Shown in pieces: positions 43,496-55,640 of a stretch of DNA of 64,000 nt. The notes below the pieces were generated by a model. The model did not search any database. It was given only the letters and a program-made list of their open reading frames with translations, and was not told the origin of the DNA. A program made the translations under genes and the position numbers. This DNA is from Trichoplax adhaerens. Taxonomy: Eukaryota > Placozoa > Uniplacotomia > Trichoplacea > Trichoplacidae. Where the stretch lies: the NCBI RefSeq assembly GCF_000150275.1, contig NW_002060963.1:591262-655261 (forward strand), written 5' to 3'. The stretch's first letter is position 1; every line of letters starts with the position of its first letter.

Positions 43496-46400
43496 TTATA
43501 CTTTAAAATGCTAGTAATAAATTACCGTAGTTACCGTAGTCTAGAATATGCATATAAAATGGATACTGTATGATAATTATAAAATGAATTCAATCAAAAA
43601 TTTCCATAGAAATAGGTGGATTGGTAATTAACCAGTAATATAAGACCTTTCATTATCATTGAAATTTTATGGTTCAACTTTAAAGTCATTAATAGCTGAC
43701 ATGTACAATTTCAGCGATTGTAAATCATGGTAGACATTATTTCCTTAATTCAAATTTCAATTTTTCATGAAAATTTTGATAGGCAAGAAAGCAGGCATTC
43801 ATGTCCATCCTTCTTTGTTTCTTTTTTTTTTATTATTTCATGAATAACTTTGTATATATACATAAATAAATGGAATTTGTGGATTGTAAATAGCTCTTAA
43901 TAAATTGCTCCCACGTTACCGAGAAGTATCACTAGAAAAGGATTCCTTTTCTGGCTCGCATAGAAAAAAGTTTCTTGATATTGCAATTGCTTGGATACAA
44001 TTTACTACCGTTTACACGTAAATAATCATTCTGGGTAGAACTTAATGCTTTTACCTACGTCAGTTCATAACAAAGAATTGGATAGAAATTCAATATACTC
44101 GCTAATTACACCAATTTACATTCGAACAACATTTTACAGGAAATCTTTTCGCTTATACTATTTCAACCGCCAATTGTCCGATGTTTTAAGTATTGACAAA
44201 GTTGTAGAGCTCCTCCTCCACTCAGTTGCTATGTCAATATTCCACCGAAAAATTTGTTTGATTAAATCGATGACATGGAAGCACTAAAACATTGACATTA
44301 AATAAATAATCAATGTAAAATGAGTAATACTTTATAGTCCTGCTGTGGGCAGTTAATAGCTATGTAAGGAGAATTTTACCATCCTGGTGATGATTGCTGT
44401 GATAAGCATATTGCAAAGAGGCTTGTGGAACATGACAAAGTAATCCAATTTTTATTTTAACTTTTCTATTTTTGACTAGCGCAGGTGATACTTGCATGAT
44501 AATCGCCAAATTGTAGTCATGTTCTGTACAAAGAAGAAATAATCGATTTCTATTGTAGCTAAATTAGAGCTAGAACAATCAACAAACAAATAAAATCAAC
44601 ACCATTAAATTATTTTCTCATGTCTTTTCAATTCTCTAAAACAATGAGTGAATCAATTTGAAGAGGCTAAAGTTCTTGTTATCCTAGTCTATTTAAGCCA
44701 TTCTTCCGTCTCCAACCAGGAATCTTTTGATCCTATTTCATTAGGATATTTGTTATCATACCTGGTACTGAAAATTTATGCAATCCTATTTGCCATTAAA
44801 CCAGTGGAGCTTATTTTATTGGCTATACTCGATAGTATCTCACTCTTTTTGTCAAGTTTTAGATGTTGGCAAGGTGAATCAATTGGAAAAATTTTTGCCA
44901 CATCATCCTTTCTACCATCGTTAATCTTAAATTTTATCAAGGTGAAGAACTAGCTACAAGGTAAATGCTCCAAATAAATCTTTTCACTTTTAAGTAGCAA
45001 TTCTCTATATTCCATCATTGAAAAAATAGTAACGACACTGAGAGATCATCGTATCATGCTATAACTGTAGGGTCAATAATGAGATATTACAACGATTTCA
45101 ATCTTGTATAAACTAAATAAAAAACACAGCAACAAACCATCATGCATTCCAAACTTGTCAAGCACCATTAGACATACATTGAGGTGGTTGAAGTGATCCA
45201 TTTATTGATTCTTTGCAACTTTTTCTTATCCATTTATTTAACGACCATAAATAGCTTAAATAATGAAATACAATTTGTGATTGCATCAGGACTGCAGGGT
45301 TTTTTTGCTATCGTGTTCGAGATGGCAGAAGAAGCTTGAGTTATATAAATACGGATAGAATGATGATGGTCTAGATAGAGGTAGATTAGAAATGGATTCT
45401 TTCGGCATTTCCGTTATCACTTACCGAATCTCATCTGTTATCAACTACGTTGAAGGATTGTTACTCACTTTGATTGATTGCGTAAAAAGATTATGGTCTA
45501 GAATGGAGTAAAGAGTAGAATTTGACGGAATTCTTTTCAATATTTCGTCTTTTGAAGATACTATCTCATTACTAATCAGGCTCTATTAGTTAATTATTTC
45601 CGTCTTTAATGGAATAGACTACAGTTTAAAAGCAATCAGGGCTACAAGATGGTTCAATATTTTTGATTTCATGGTAATAACACGATCGCTGTATTCTAAA
45701 AAGATAGGATCTCACGATGGGCTCATCATGTACCACAGTAACTTTCTAGGCTCAATGAATGCATGATTAATTTTTATTATAAAAGTCTACGCCACCTAAT
45801 GTAGTCATCATTTAGACAGGATCATTCCATATTAATAATACATTAATCTACTCTCCCTCTCGATTCAATTTCCTTTGCATTCAAGCAGTACGGTAAATTC
45901 GTTGAGTAGTATTAGTAACTTTCTCTCCTCAATACAGTATAAAAAGAGTCCTATTATTCAAAATTGATTCGATCTCCTTGCAACCTTGTTATCCTTTCGA
46001 CAAGATTACGATCTGATTGTGGCTGCTGGTAGAATTGGATCAAGATTCAGTCCTATTTTTATCGCAAGATTTTTAATTTCAAATTGTCCTTTCCAATTAG
46101 TAGATAGACATGAGTTTGATTACATTACATTAGCCTAGAGTACTTGCAATATCTTCTCTACTAACATCAGTAATTACAGTCAGGAAACAAGAACATAATT
46201 AGATTATAACATATTATCTAAACAGTGAAATAGAATAGAACGGCATTTTATAACATTTGAATCATAGAGACAACATGTTTGAAAATTGCGATTGTTATTT
46301 TAATGATGGCCACGAGACAATCCAATCTCGTTTCCGACCCTCTGCCTTCCTTTTCGTGCAGTCAAATAAAATGTGCCTAAAATGATCGCTAGGATCATCG

Positions 46401-46499
46401 TTTTAGAATACCTGAGATTACAATCGTTAGGACTGTAAATCCCTTTTTACCACTTAGGGATCGTCTTTGAATAATTGTTAATCTATTCCTTGACTCAAT
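43496..46499. other. Long intergenic stretch, no gene seen
   Basis: Two open frames (44045-44287, 44648-44953) have no recognisable domain and poor start contexts and are not called. Segments near 45370 and 45490 (GATGATGGTCTAGA and GATTATGGTCTAGA, followed by similar sequence) hint at a decayed repeat of about 128 bp. Confidence 0.35.
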
Positions 46500-47300
46500 A
46501 GCAAGGATCTACTTTACCTTATTTCATTAGAACGAATTATAAAAGGAATATTCTCAAATACTTTAGCAACGAAAGAGTCGCGTATATCTAATCGTTCACC
46601 TCAACCACATTATAGTCTATTTTTTGTCCTAGTTCTTTTTCAGTCATGACTATCTACTTTTCCACTTTTTAACAAGGAAATTAATTTTACACCCATTCTT
46701 TAAAAATGAATTATTAAAGGAATATTCTCATTTATTTTAGTCGATGATTATTTGTCCCTTTACTCCATAGAAATTAATTTTATACCCATTTGTTAAAAAT
46801 AAACTATAAATGGAAATACTTTCAATTATTTTAGTCAACGAAGGAATCATGCATATCGAATAATTTATTTCTTCCGAGCCATATCTTGCTATAAATCATA
46901 TTAGTCACGACTGCTTAATTCTATTACCAGATGGATGACAAATTCTTCATTCGTGACTTTCTATACTTCATAACAAAGAAATTGATTTTACAAGCATTTG
47001 TTCAAAAACGAACTATGAAAGGAATATTCTCCATTACTTCAATAAACGAAACAATCATGTATATCGATGAGTCCATTATTTCTAGTACTATCTTGCTACA
47101 GATTATACTCTTATTAGCCATAATATGCTTCATTCTATAATCAGATTGGTTCTTCCTTATTCAAGATTGTCTATCTCTTGACTGTATAATTTAAAAAAAT
47201 CAATTTGACATCATTTCATAAAAATAAATTATAAAGAGAACATTCTCAGTAATTTTAGTAAAAGAGACTATTCCACAGATTAGTTAATGACCCCGCTTTA
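46500..47300. repeat. Diverged tandem repeat, irregular unit of about 90-220 bp
   Basis: The word ATAAAAGGAATATTCTC and its variants occur near 46538, 46712, 46803, 47012 and 47230, each preceded by a TTTTACACCCATT-like tract. Units differ in length through deletions. The 69-codon ORF 46931-47140 lies across one unit and is not supported. Confidence 0.6.
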
Positions 47301-48629
47301 TTCTCAGTGTGATCTTGCTATTAATTTTATTAATTTATGTCTACTTAATTCAATTATCAGGTTGAAGATAAATTTTTTTTCTTAATCGATGACTATCATT
47401 ACTTATAAATTATTCGCTCGAATAAGCCATGATATTTATTAATACACAGTTTAACTTGATTTGCTTGATTTATCCCTACTATTTATAATGCAACCTGTAC
47501 GCCCACAGCATATTCTGATATTGTTTTTGCATGGAAGATACAATCAACTCTGACACAGCACTACTTAAATTTGTTTCTATACACTTAAAAAAATCAATTT
47601 CTTTTCATGTGGATCATCCATGGATAGTCTTTCTAATTTCTCACATTACAATACGAGACGATTGAAATAATGGCTTGATTCTAAGAAGGAAATCTCTCAA
47701 GCTTATTTCTGCGCTGCTTTATGCTATTCTCCACGCGATAGAATAGAACTACTCTAACTCTAACAAGAAAAGGAGATCAACTTTCATAATCCATATTTCC
47801 GATCTCATATCGTAATATTAATCTAGAAGAAAATAAGAACAGAATCTCCGTAAAAATCTCTCCTATTCTTGCTACATAGTACTTGTCTAATTTCATATAT
47901 AAATGTTAAAAGAATGATTTACAAGCTATCTATTAATTAAGGGAACAAATGCATTAGAATTAGTTTTCAGTCAGGTAACAACTTCCTTCATTAATGAAAA
48001 ATTAATCTTGCCTATTCAAATTTCCTCCATGTCTACAAAGCAATTTATATTATCAAGCGAAATTGGCTCATTTCAAATCTTTCTCATCCGTTAGCTTCAT
48101 GTTAGCCAAGAACAATATTAATGTTGGGGCAATAGAGAATAATAATTCGACACAACTAAGCATTGGTAAAATTAATGTCTGGTTGTTTCTCCATTGAGTT
48201 TTTCATGTTATTCTATAATAGCAGTAGTTTACTCTTAGACAAAGACCAAGATATGGAAATGAATTAAGAGTCAAAACTTACTATTTCTATTTTTAAATGA
48301 TTGATATCGATTCTGATACAATGTACTTTCAATTGCGTATAAAAATAGAAGTATATAATTGAGATGGACATGAGCAATTAAGGTCTGCCCATTCCTTTCA
48401 GAAACAATCATGATGATTTAGAACAACAAGTACATCATTTGGCAAGGATAAAGAGTTCAAATAAATAAATTGCTATCATTAATGATATCGGCTAATTCCT
48501 GTTTAATTCTGAAAAAAGTAGTTTCATCCGGTCATCTAAGAAATGAACAGCGTACATTAGTAAACTGATGTTGAATAAATAATCTTATTTTTACTTGTCA
48601 TATCTCTTTATTTTATACTGACTAGAAAG
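47301..48629. other. Intergenic, no gene seen
   Basis: AT-rich, stop-filled, with no recognised feature. Confidence 0.35.
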
Positions 48630-49130
48630 TTTCATAAGGATAGTTGGCTGGTATTTTTATTTCAAGATGGAGATATATTTCTATTCGTCATCAGATTGAC
48701 CCTTCTGATATAGAGAAATCGACTGTAATAAAGTTATTTTTAAAGGTAGTCATCGTCACTTTCATAACGAGCAGAAAGTACATGAGAAAAGTCGATAGGT
48801 AGCGATATCCTTATTCTAAATATGAGTGAGCATTTTCTTAGTAACGTGACAAAATATCATAGAAAAAAGTACAACTCCTAGTGATCACTTTTATGGTGAG
48901 AAGAGAATACCAGAGAGAAATCGGTAGGAATTCCTATTCTACACGTCAACAGAGTTACTACTTTCGCAGTGAGTTTAATGGCGTGGAAATGTCGGCTGGT
49001 ATTCTTATTCTAAACGGAGCTTGCACATTCGTAGCGAGTGGAGGGCCATGAAAGAAAATGTCCGCTGGTATCGTAATCTAATGGTAGAAATTTATTTCTA
49101 GTCACCATCTAGTTAACCCTACCGACATGG
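48630..49130. repeat. Diverged tandem repeat, unit about 70-90 bp
   Basis: A GGCTGGTATTCTTATTCTAA-like word recurs near 48648, 48725, 48805, 48928, 48993 and 49063, usually preceded by an AAATGTC or AAATCG word. It is strongly decayed. Confidence 0.5.
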
Positions 49131-50770
49131 AGAGTAAGGCTGGTGAAAAGTTTACATTGAGCATAGGTCGCACTTTTGTAATATCGTCCTTCTGCTTCTA
49201 TTACTAAATAAGATCAAGAGCAGAGATTAAATCGGATTAAAAAAGTTCAATTCATCTTGTGTTTGAAAGTTGTCTCTTCATTTGCTTGTTATCCATATTG
49301 AGAATGGAGGATCTAATCTTGGGATAACCTCAATTTCTACTAAGCTATTTAAAATGATAATTTCGGATTTACGCCTAAATTACACAATCATTGTACCAAC
49401 TTGTAAAGGTCTACTTTAACATTTCTTGGAGTGTCCACCTCCTACATATCCTTCATGATTAAAGCTTTCAATTTCTTGCTACAATATGTAAAGTAACATA
49501 AACTACGGCTTTTTCGAAGGAAAGGGATCGAGCAATAACTTGGTCATCATCGGTATTATGTGTAAAACAAATCTGGCTATTCCATTCATGCAATACCCTC
49601 GTCTTCCTTGAAATAATATTAGTTTTTTTATTGGTATCTGTTCTAAGAGTATAATCTGACATTACTCAATTAATTGACTTCATCAGTATCACTTTGTATC
49701 ATAAATTTTAATGTAGAGCTACCTATACAAGGAAATAATGCCAGGTGGCACGCTATTTTTCTAATTAATAATCTTATACCGGTTCTGAGTGTTAAATACT
49801 CTTGATTGAAATTAATTTAATTACAAATGTTAGAACGCTTCCCACACAGAGTACAGTATTAAAGCTGCTATGCATATCTGCAGCCATCTTAGTTTGCAAG
49901 ATATCCTGAGATGTAGGGGAGAGCCTCATGTAAGCATTTCCAGATGGACTTACTTTGTCCATCACGGATACCCATTATAATATAACATTCTGAAGGAATT
50001 CAAATCACGCAATATAATAATAAATTGAACTATTGAAAATGATTAATTATCATCATCAGTAATAAAATCCAGCCTAGGCTTACATTGGATTATAAAAGAT
50101 GTTGACAATATTGCTGTAGGTACACCTGGAAAATTTCTTTCATGTTGTGGATAATGGCCAAGTTTGATTTTAAAGATAACCAATTATCATGACTCGAAAT
50201 AATGTTAAAGCAGCCTCAGATTTAGAATATTACCTATATATAATAATCACTCTTCGCCTTTAATTGTAAGCGAAAATCTTTATTCAACTTAAACGGAACT
50301 TCTTTCACTCTATGGCAGCCATTTGTGCCCTTATATAGAAAACAGTCATGGTGATTTTGAAATCTGCTGCAAGATATTTCACACCAAAGAGTAAAGGCGA
50401 ATCATCAATGTCTTACTTAGATTAGTGGCATTTTTTGCAAATACTAGAAATTAGATACTGCTGATTGTTCACACAGTTAATCGCTTTTATATGCAGCAAC
50501 TGTTTGAACTACAAAGATTTGAATATCAATAGGAAATAATTACTTCAAGTTTTTACCGTATGTCTGATGGCAAAAGAAATTGTTGGTAAATTTCTGGCAT
50601 AAAATAAGTTCTTTTGTGCCATGAATTAACCTAGTCTAAATTTGACGAACGGACATCCTATTCCCTAATATGATTCTCTAATGGAAGGACATTAATGATT
50701 CTATATTTACTACAGCACCGGCATGTAAAGAATTCAAAGAATAAGTTCTTCTGCAGTTGTAGCTCTCTTT
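49131..50770. other. Intergenic, no gene seen
   Basis: No gene or clear repeat. A 64-codon minus-strand ORF at 49468-49662 is not supported. Confidence 0.35.
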
Positions 50771-51380
50771 CTTGATATTGCTTTCTGATCTGAAGGAAAT
50801 TATTGATGGTTCTATTTGCGCTCGAAAAATTGCTAAATGAATTCCTTCATATCATGATTCCTCAAAGCCTATCTTGATATTACTTTCTGATCTACAGGAA
50901 AGAAATGATGATTCAATTGAGTAAGAGTAATTCAATAAAGTCTTTCTTGATATTACTTTTTGATGAACAGGAAACGAATGATGATCCAATTCGTGACTGA
51001 AGAATGGATCATCAAAATCTTTCCTAACATTACTTTCTGATTTAGAGGAAACGAATGACGATTCAATTCGTGAATGAAAAATGATTCATTAAAGTCTTTC
51101 CTGACATTGCTTTCTGATCTGCAGGAAAGAATGATTTGATTCATGATCAAAAAATGAGCCATCAAAACTTTTCCTAATATCCTTTTCTGATCTGAAAGGA
51201 AATGAATCATGATCGCATTTGCAGGCAAAGAATAGCTAAAATGAATTCCTTCATCTAATAAATCATCAAATCAAGTCTTGATATTACTTTCTAATCCGAA
51301 AGGAAATGAACTGAGGTCCAATTCGCGCGTGAAGAATTGCTCAAATGAATTCTTTCACGTACTGAATCATCAAAACCCAT
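50771..51380. repeat. Minisatellite, about seven to eight units of 71-100 bp
   Basis: GATATTACTTTCTGATCT and close variants occur near 50773, 50876, 50947, 51025, 51100, 51175 and 51275, each followed by a GGAAA-GAATGATGATTCAATT-like stretch. A stray unit is near 51597. The minus-strand ORF 50953-51228 is a by-product of the repeat. Confidence 0.75.
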
Positions 51381-52619
51381 CATCCTAAGACTGAAAGGTC
51401 ACCAACCTTACAAACTATACTATTCTTACACTTAATATCCGATTGCAAATGAAATCAAGAACAAAATCGTTTACAGCGGAATCACTTATAAATGTAAACA
51501 AAGACAAGAGGAAACATCAATCCTTCGATCCGTTATTACCACCACCATAGGATTTAAATCCTTCTTGGCTTATTTTATATGGTACTTAACCTTAACATTA
51601 TTTTCTGACGTAAAGGAAATCAACCATAATAATTAGTATAGTAAAGAATTACTTCTAGAGAATACATAATGTAGGAATAACTTCCTAGCTTAGGCATCCG
51701 CTTTATTGAAGATTTGAACTTTAAACGTGACAATATTTTTTGATAATTCTTTGCAATAAAGATATTCCGGTATAAAATTCTTAACGATGATTCTCTTATT
51801 TTAACCACCATATCCTGTGAGTCGGTAACTTGACTTATTTGAAATCAATCATTTACTGCCATTTCTTATTAGCTTTTACAATTAACACCTCATTTTGTCA
51901 TAAGTCTGTGAAAGTTTCCGACATTGATCATTGTTTTGCTTTGCTTAACAAATAAATTGACATTACATTGCTGTTTGTAACAACAACAGCATCTTTCTCG
52001 GCTTAAAGTTAATCGATACCGCAGTAACTTATTGATCTGATTTCTGTAGTTTAACCGAGAATTCTTATTAGATCAGTGTTCCTTGACAATCGAAATGGCA
52101 CTTGAGCATCCAACCTCATAAAAATCTCTATCCTCTATCCTGTGATTTTTCTTTTTCTGACACAATGAAATCATAAACACTGGTAAGGTCGATTGAGCAT
52201 ATTACGACAACACGAATTGTTTTCTTGTTCTTCTTCTACTCGCTATTTTACTGCCACTCATTAATTATGCTAGAAATTGAAATATTGACAGTATAATATT
52301 TCATTTACTTTGATAAACATGGCGACTAGACCGTAACTAGACCAAAGCTCAACATCAACAGTAAGTAAAAGGACCGAATCGAGTAGTCTAAGTTTTATCG
52401 AACCATAACAACTATAGTATAATGAATTTATTGTGAGTTTACTACGATATACGAAATGGGCAACAGACCGCATCAAGTAATCGAAAGGTTTATCAAAGTA
52501 AAACAGCTGCTGCAATATACTTAATTTATTATAATTATGATAGGAAAAAATGGGCAATAGGCTGTATAGTATAATCTAAAGCTTTGCCAAAGTAGCCTTT
52601 GACTAAACCTTTACTTTAT
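51381..52619. other. Intergenic, no gene seen
   Basis: Two minus-strand ORFs (51620-51811, 52270-52557) show no domain, signal peptide or start support and are not called. Confidence 0.35.
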
Positions 52620-53440
52620 TTCATCAATATCGTAACAAATTAGATGATTCTATAATCTTATTTACTGACTCAGACTAAACTTTTACACTATTTCATCCAT
52701 ATTCCAACGAATTAGGCGGCTCTATAATCTTATTTACAATTTTTGGCTCAGTTTTTACTCTATTTTATACATTTTGTAGCCAATTAGAATAATCATGTTT
52801 ACAAACTTTGACCAAACTTTTACACTATTTCATCCATATTTCAGCAAATTAGACGGTTCTATAATCTTATTTCCAAACTTTGACCCAATTTTTGTGCTAT
52901 TTTATCCATTTCGGAGCAAACTAGAATAATCTTATTTACAATCTTTGATCAAACTTTAACATTGTTTTATCCATATTTGAGAAAATTAGGTGATTCTATA
53001 ATCTTATTTACAAACTTTGACTAAACCTTCACCCTATTATATCTATTTTAAGGCAAATTTGATGACTCTTAAACCCTATTTTCAAACTTTGACTAAAGTT
53101 TTACACTACTTTATCCACTTCGTGGCAAATTAGACAATTTTATTACCTGATTTCCGAACTATGACTACAACTTTTACACTATTTCATCCCTATTTCTGTA
53201 ACTTAGGCAATTCTGTAATCAAATTTACAACCCCTGACTAAACTTTATACTATTTAATCCATTTTATAGCAAATTAGACGATTCTATAGCCTTATTTCCA
53301 ATCTATAACTAAACTTTTACGCTATTTCATCCCTATTACAACAAATTAGATGATCCTATAATCTTATTTGCTAACTTTATGATACGGTATTTCGTCAATA
53401 TTTCTGATAATTAGACGAATCTACAATTTTATTTGCGTTA
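52620..53440. repeat. Satellite, about twelve units of 62-74 bp
   Basis: Each unit contains an AAATTAGACGATTCTATAATC-like core, an ATTTACAAACTTTGACTAAA tract and CTATTTCATCCATATT. TTAG-type anchors fall near 52650, 52712, 52784, 52849, 52921, 52985, 53058, 53129, 53203, 53273, 53346 and 53412. The first six spacings alternate between about 62-65 and 72-73 bp. Confidence 0.85.
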
Positions 53441-54576
53441 TTTCGACGCCGTTAGTGAAGTTTTCCATGTTGATTAAACAACCGATGCATTCTGCAATGA
53501 GAATGGACTAAAAATGGCAGCATTAAAGTTAGACCAATATTTATCGTTGCTTTGAATACTTTGTTGTGATGACAACATTAATAGCTGTCCTGTGGTGAAC
53601 GTTCCGGACTTTGATAAATCCAGTTACAGAAAAAAAGGAGATAGAATGCATTTAGTCAAGATTATTATTTTCAATGTATCAACTGATCACGACTATTTAG
53701 AGCCTTAAAAGGGTTATTTGTGTTTATTGTCTGGAAAGCCAATGTATCTTTTACTCTATTTCCCTCTTCAATTTTTTAGTGTCATTTTGATTGACTAATT
53801 AGTTCTACTTAGATGGATTCGAGAAATCTATTGAAAGAGTAGCCGAGCGCTATATCTGCACACAGTACTATCAATTATTTAATCGATGTATCCTATAAAA
53901 TACCTCTCATTGGTAAGCCGTAGGAAAGAAGAATAAAAAAATTCTCTATCTCTAAATACCATCATTCTTCACCCAATGTCATTTAAATCTTGAATCTCTG
54001 CTAAAGTAGTCGGAAGTATTTTATTTATTGAGACTTTAAAATCATAAAATTAATTCATGACAACTATGGAGCAAATTCAATGCTTTTAGTATGCGCAGGT
54101 ATAAAAATAAGACGAGGATTGGATAGGAGTAAATAGAACCTCTAGAAGAGATTTGAAATTATTCCCAATGCTCGCCGAAATGACTGGCGGACATGTAGTA
54201 AAATTTATATTTTCATGATAGGATAGCAACAGCTCCATCTCATCTTTACTACCATTAGTATATTTTAATTTCTGAAAGCACTTGTATCACGAAAGTATTT
54301 TCGTTACGTATACTTTATTTCTATGTTACGTTCTATATATATTTATATCTCAAAAATATTTTACGGTCTCCTTAAATGTAATTTTAGTGGTTAACAGTTG
54401 ATATCCTTAATTTAGGATTACATAGGCTAAAATAGTAATTGCCAACCAGCTAGACTGGATTATATCTATCACCTTTAAGGTTTAAAGTACAATTCCTAAG
54501 TTTAAAGGAAATATCTTAGTAGGATAGCTTTATATATATCTGTTAAACTATTAATAAGTATTAATTATTCTAATAC
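53441..54576. other. Intergenic, no gene seen
   Basis: AT-rich, with no supported ORF or repeat. Confidence 0.35.
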
Positions 54577-54829
54577 TGTTACAGTAAATTTAATAGAATT
54601 AGACTGTATCGAATTTGTACAGATAGAATCTCTTTGGAGTATTAATTTGATTAATTTCGAATAGACGTGGTGACTTGTTTAGCTAAACCGGTTTTAGGTC
54701 CGAAACCTATATAAACGGCGAGTTCGCCGACAATAAATTAGATTGCGATTTTCTAGTAAGTCTTGAAGGTCTCCCTGTGTTAAACCCTATCTGCCTTGGA
54801 ATACAAATTGTTTGGTATTCCAAATAACA
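54577..54829. mobile_element. Possible solo LTR-like sequence (253 bp)
   Basis: The segment starts TGTTACAG and ends CCAAATAACA, giving a TGTTA/TAACA terminal inverted pair. Inside are a TATA-like CCTATATAAACGG near 54705 and an AATAAA near 54733, spaced as in a retroelement LTR. No target-site duplication, second LTR or retroelement coding region is found, so this remains a weak call. Confidence 0.25.
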
Positions 54830-54904
54830 ATAGTAAAGGCTAGAAATCTCTCTCTCCATCCTTGTTGCAAGTTAGGGCTATTCCTAGCTCGTAACAACTT
54901 GCAG

Positions 54905-55640
54905 GGGGTTTATGAATTTATAAATGGTGTTTTACCCGAGAAGAAAATAACAACTTCATCGCATTTGTCCACCGAATCTCTAGTATAGCACAAATTGGCT
55001 TTTATACTTACAAAGAATATTTCTAAATTATAGTTACCCTTTACTTTTCTCTTTATTTTATCCAAAATGGCCAAAAAATATTCTTAATTAACTTATATTC
55101 TCATAAATGATTGATATATTATGATAGAGCTACTTTGCTAGCTCATTCTTCTGATTATAGATAGGATTACTAGACCTATTTTTACTCTTTGATGCTTGCA
55201 CTAAACTATTCCTTTCGTACCTATAGCAACTCAATTGCTATGAGCATACATTCAATCACGAATGGATTTCCAAGCGATTCATAAATTCATAAATGATATC
55301 CTACCCGGTGAAAAAATGATGGGTTCGTTTTAGCTCTTCCTTTCAGTCGGAACTCTAATATAGCCTACATTGGCCTTATTACTCACAATACAGTCATATT
55401 CACAATTATGTGATAGTCTCCATTGATATTTTTCTTCATTTTATAGAGAAATGGATAAATCATATCCTTGATTAATTAATTTATAGAGTCATAAATGATT
55501 CATACTCTAAAGACTGGGCTACTGCGTTATCTTGATTCTCTAATACCATATAGTATTTCTGAGCGTATTCATTTTATCCTTCATAAGGTTCTTTAACTAA
55601 CACGCTCCATTTGTATTGCATTAACACATTACAATTTAAT
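54905..55640. repeat. Diverged tandem duplication, unit about 368 bp
   Basis: Unit 1 contains ATGAATTTATAAATGG then TTTTACCCGAG; unit 2 contains ATAAATTCATAAATGA then TCCTACCCGGTG. Later shared words are CTCTAGTATAGC against CTCTAATATAGC and CTCATAAATGATTGATA against GTCATAAATGATTCATA, in the same order. A perfect 8-bp inverted repeat, TGCAAGTT and AACTTGCA (54866-54903), lies just before unit 1. Confidence 0.65.

Noticed and set aside
44648-44953. 101-codon hydrophobic ORF
   Set aside because: It has no ATG at its reported start, no domain, and lies in a repeat-rich gene-poor region.
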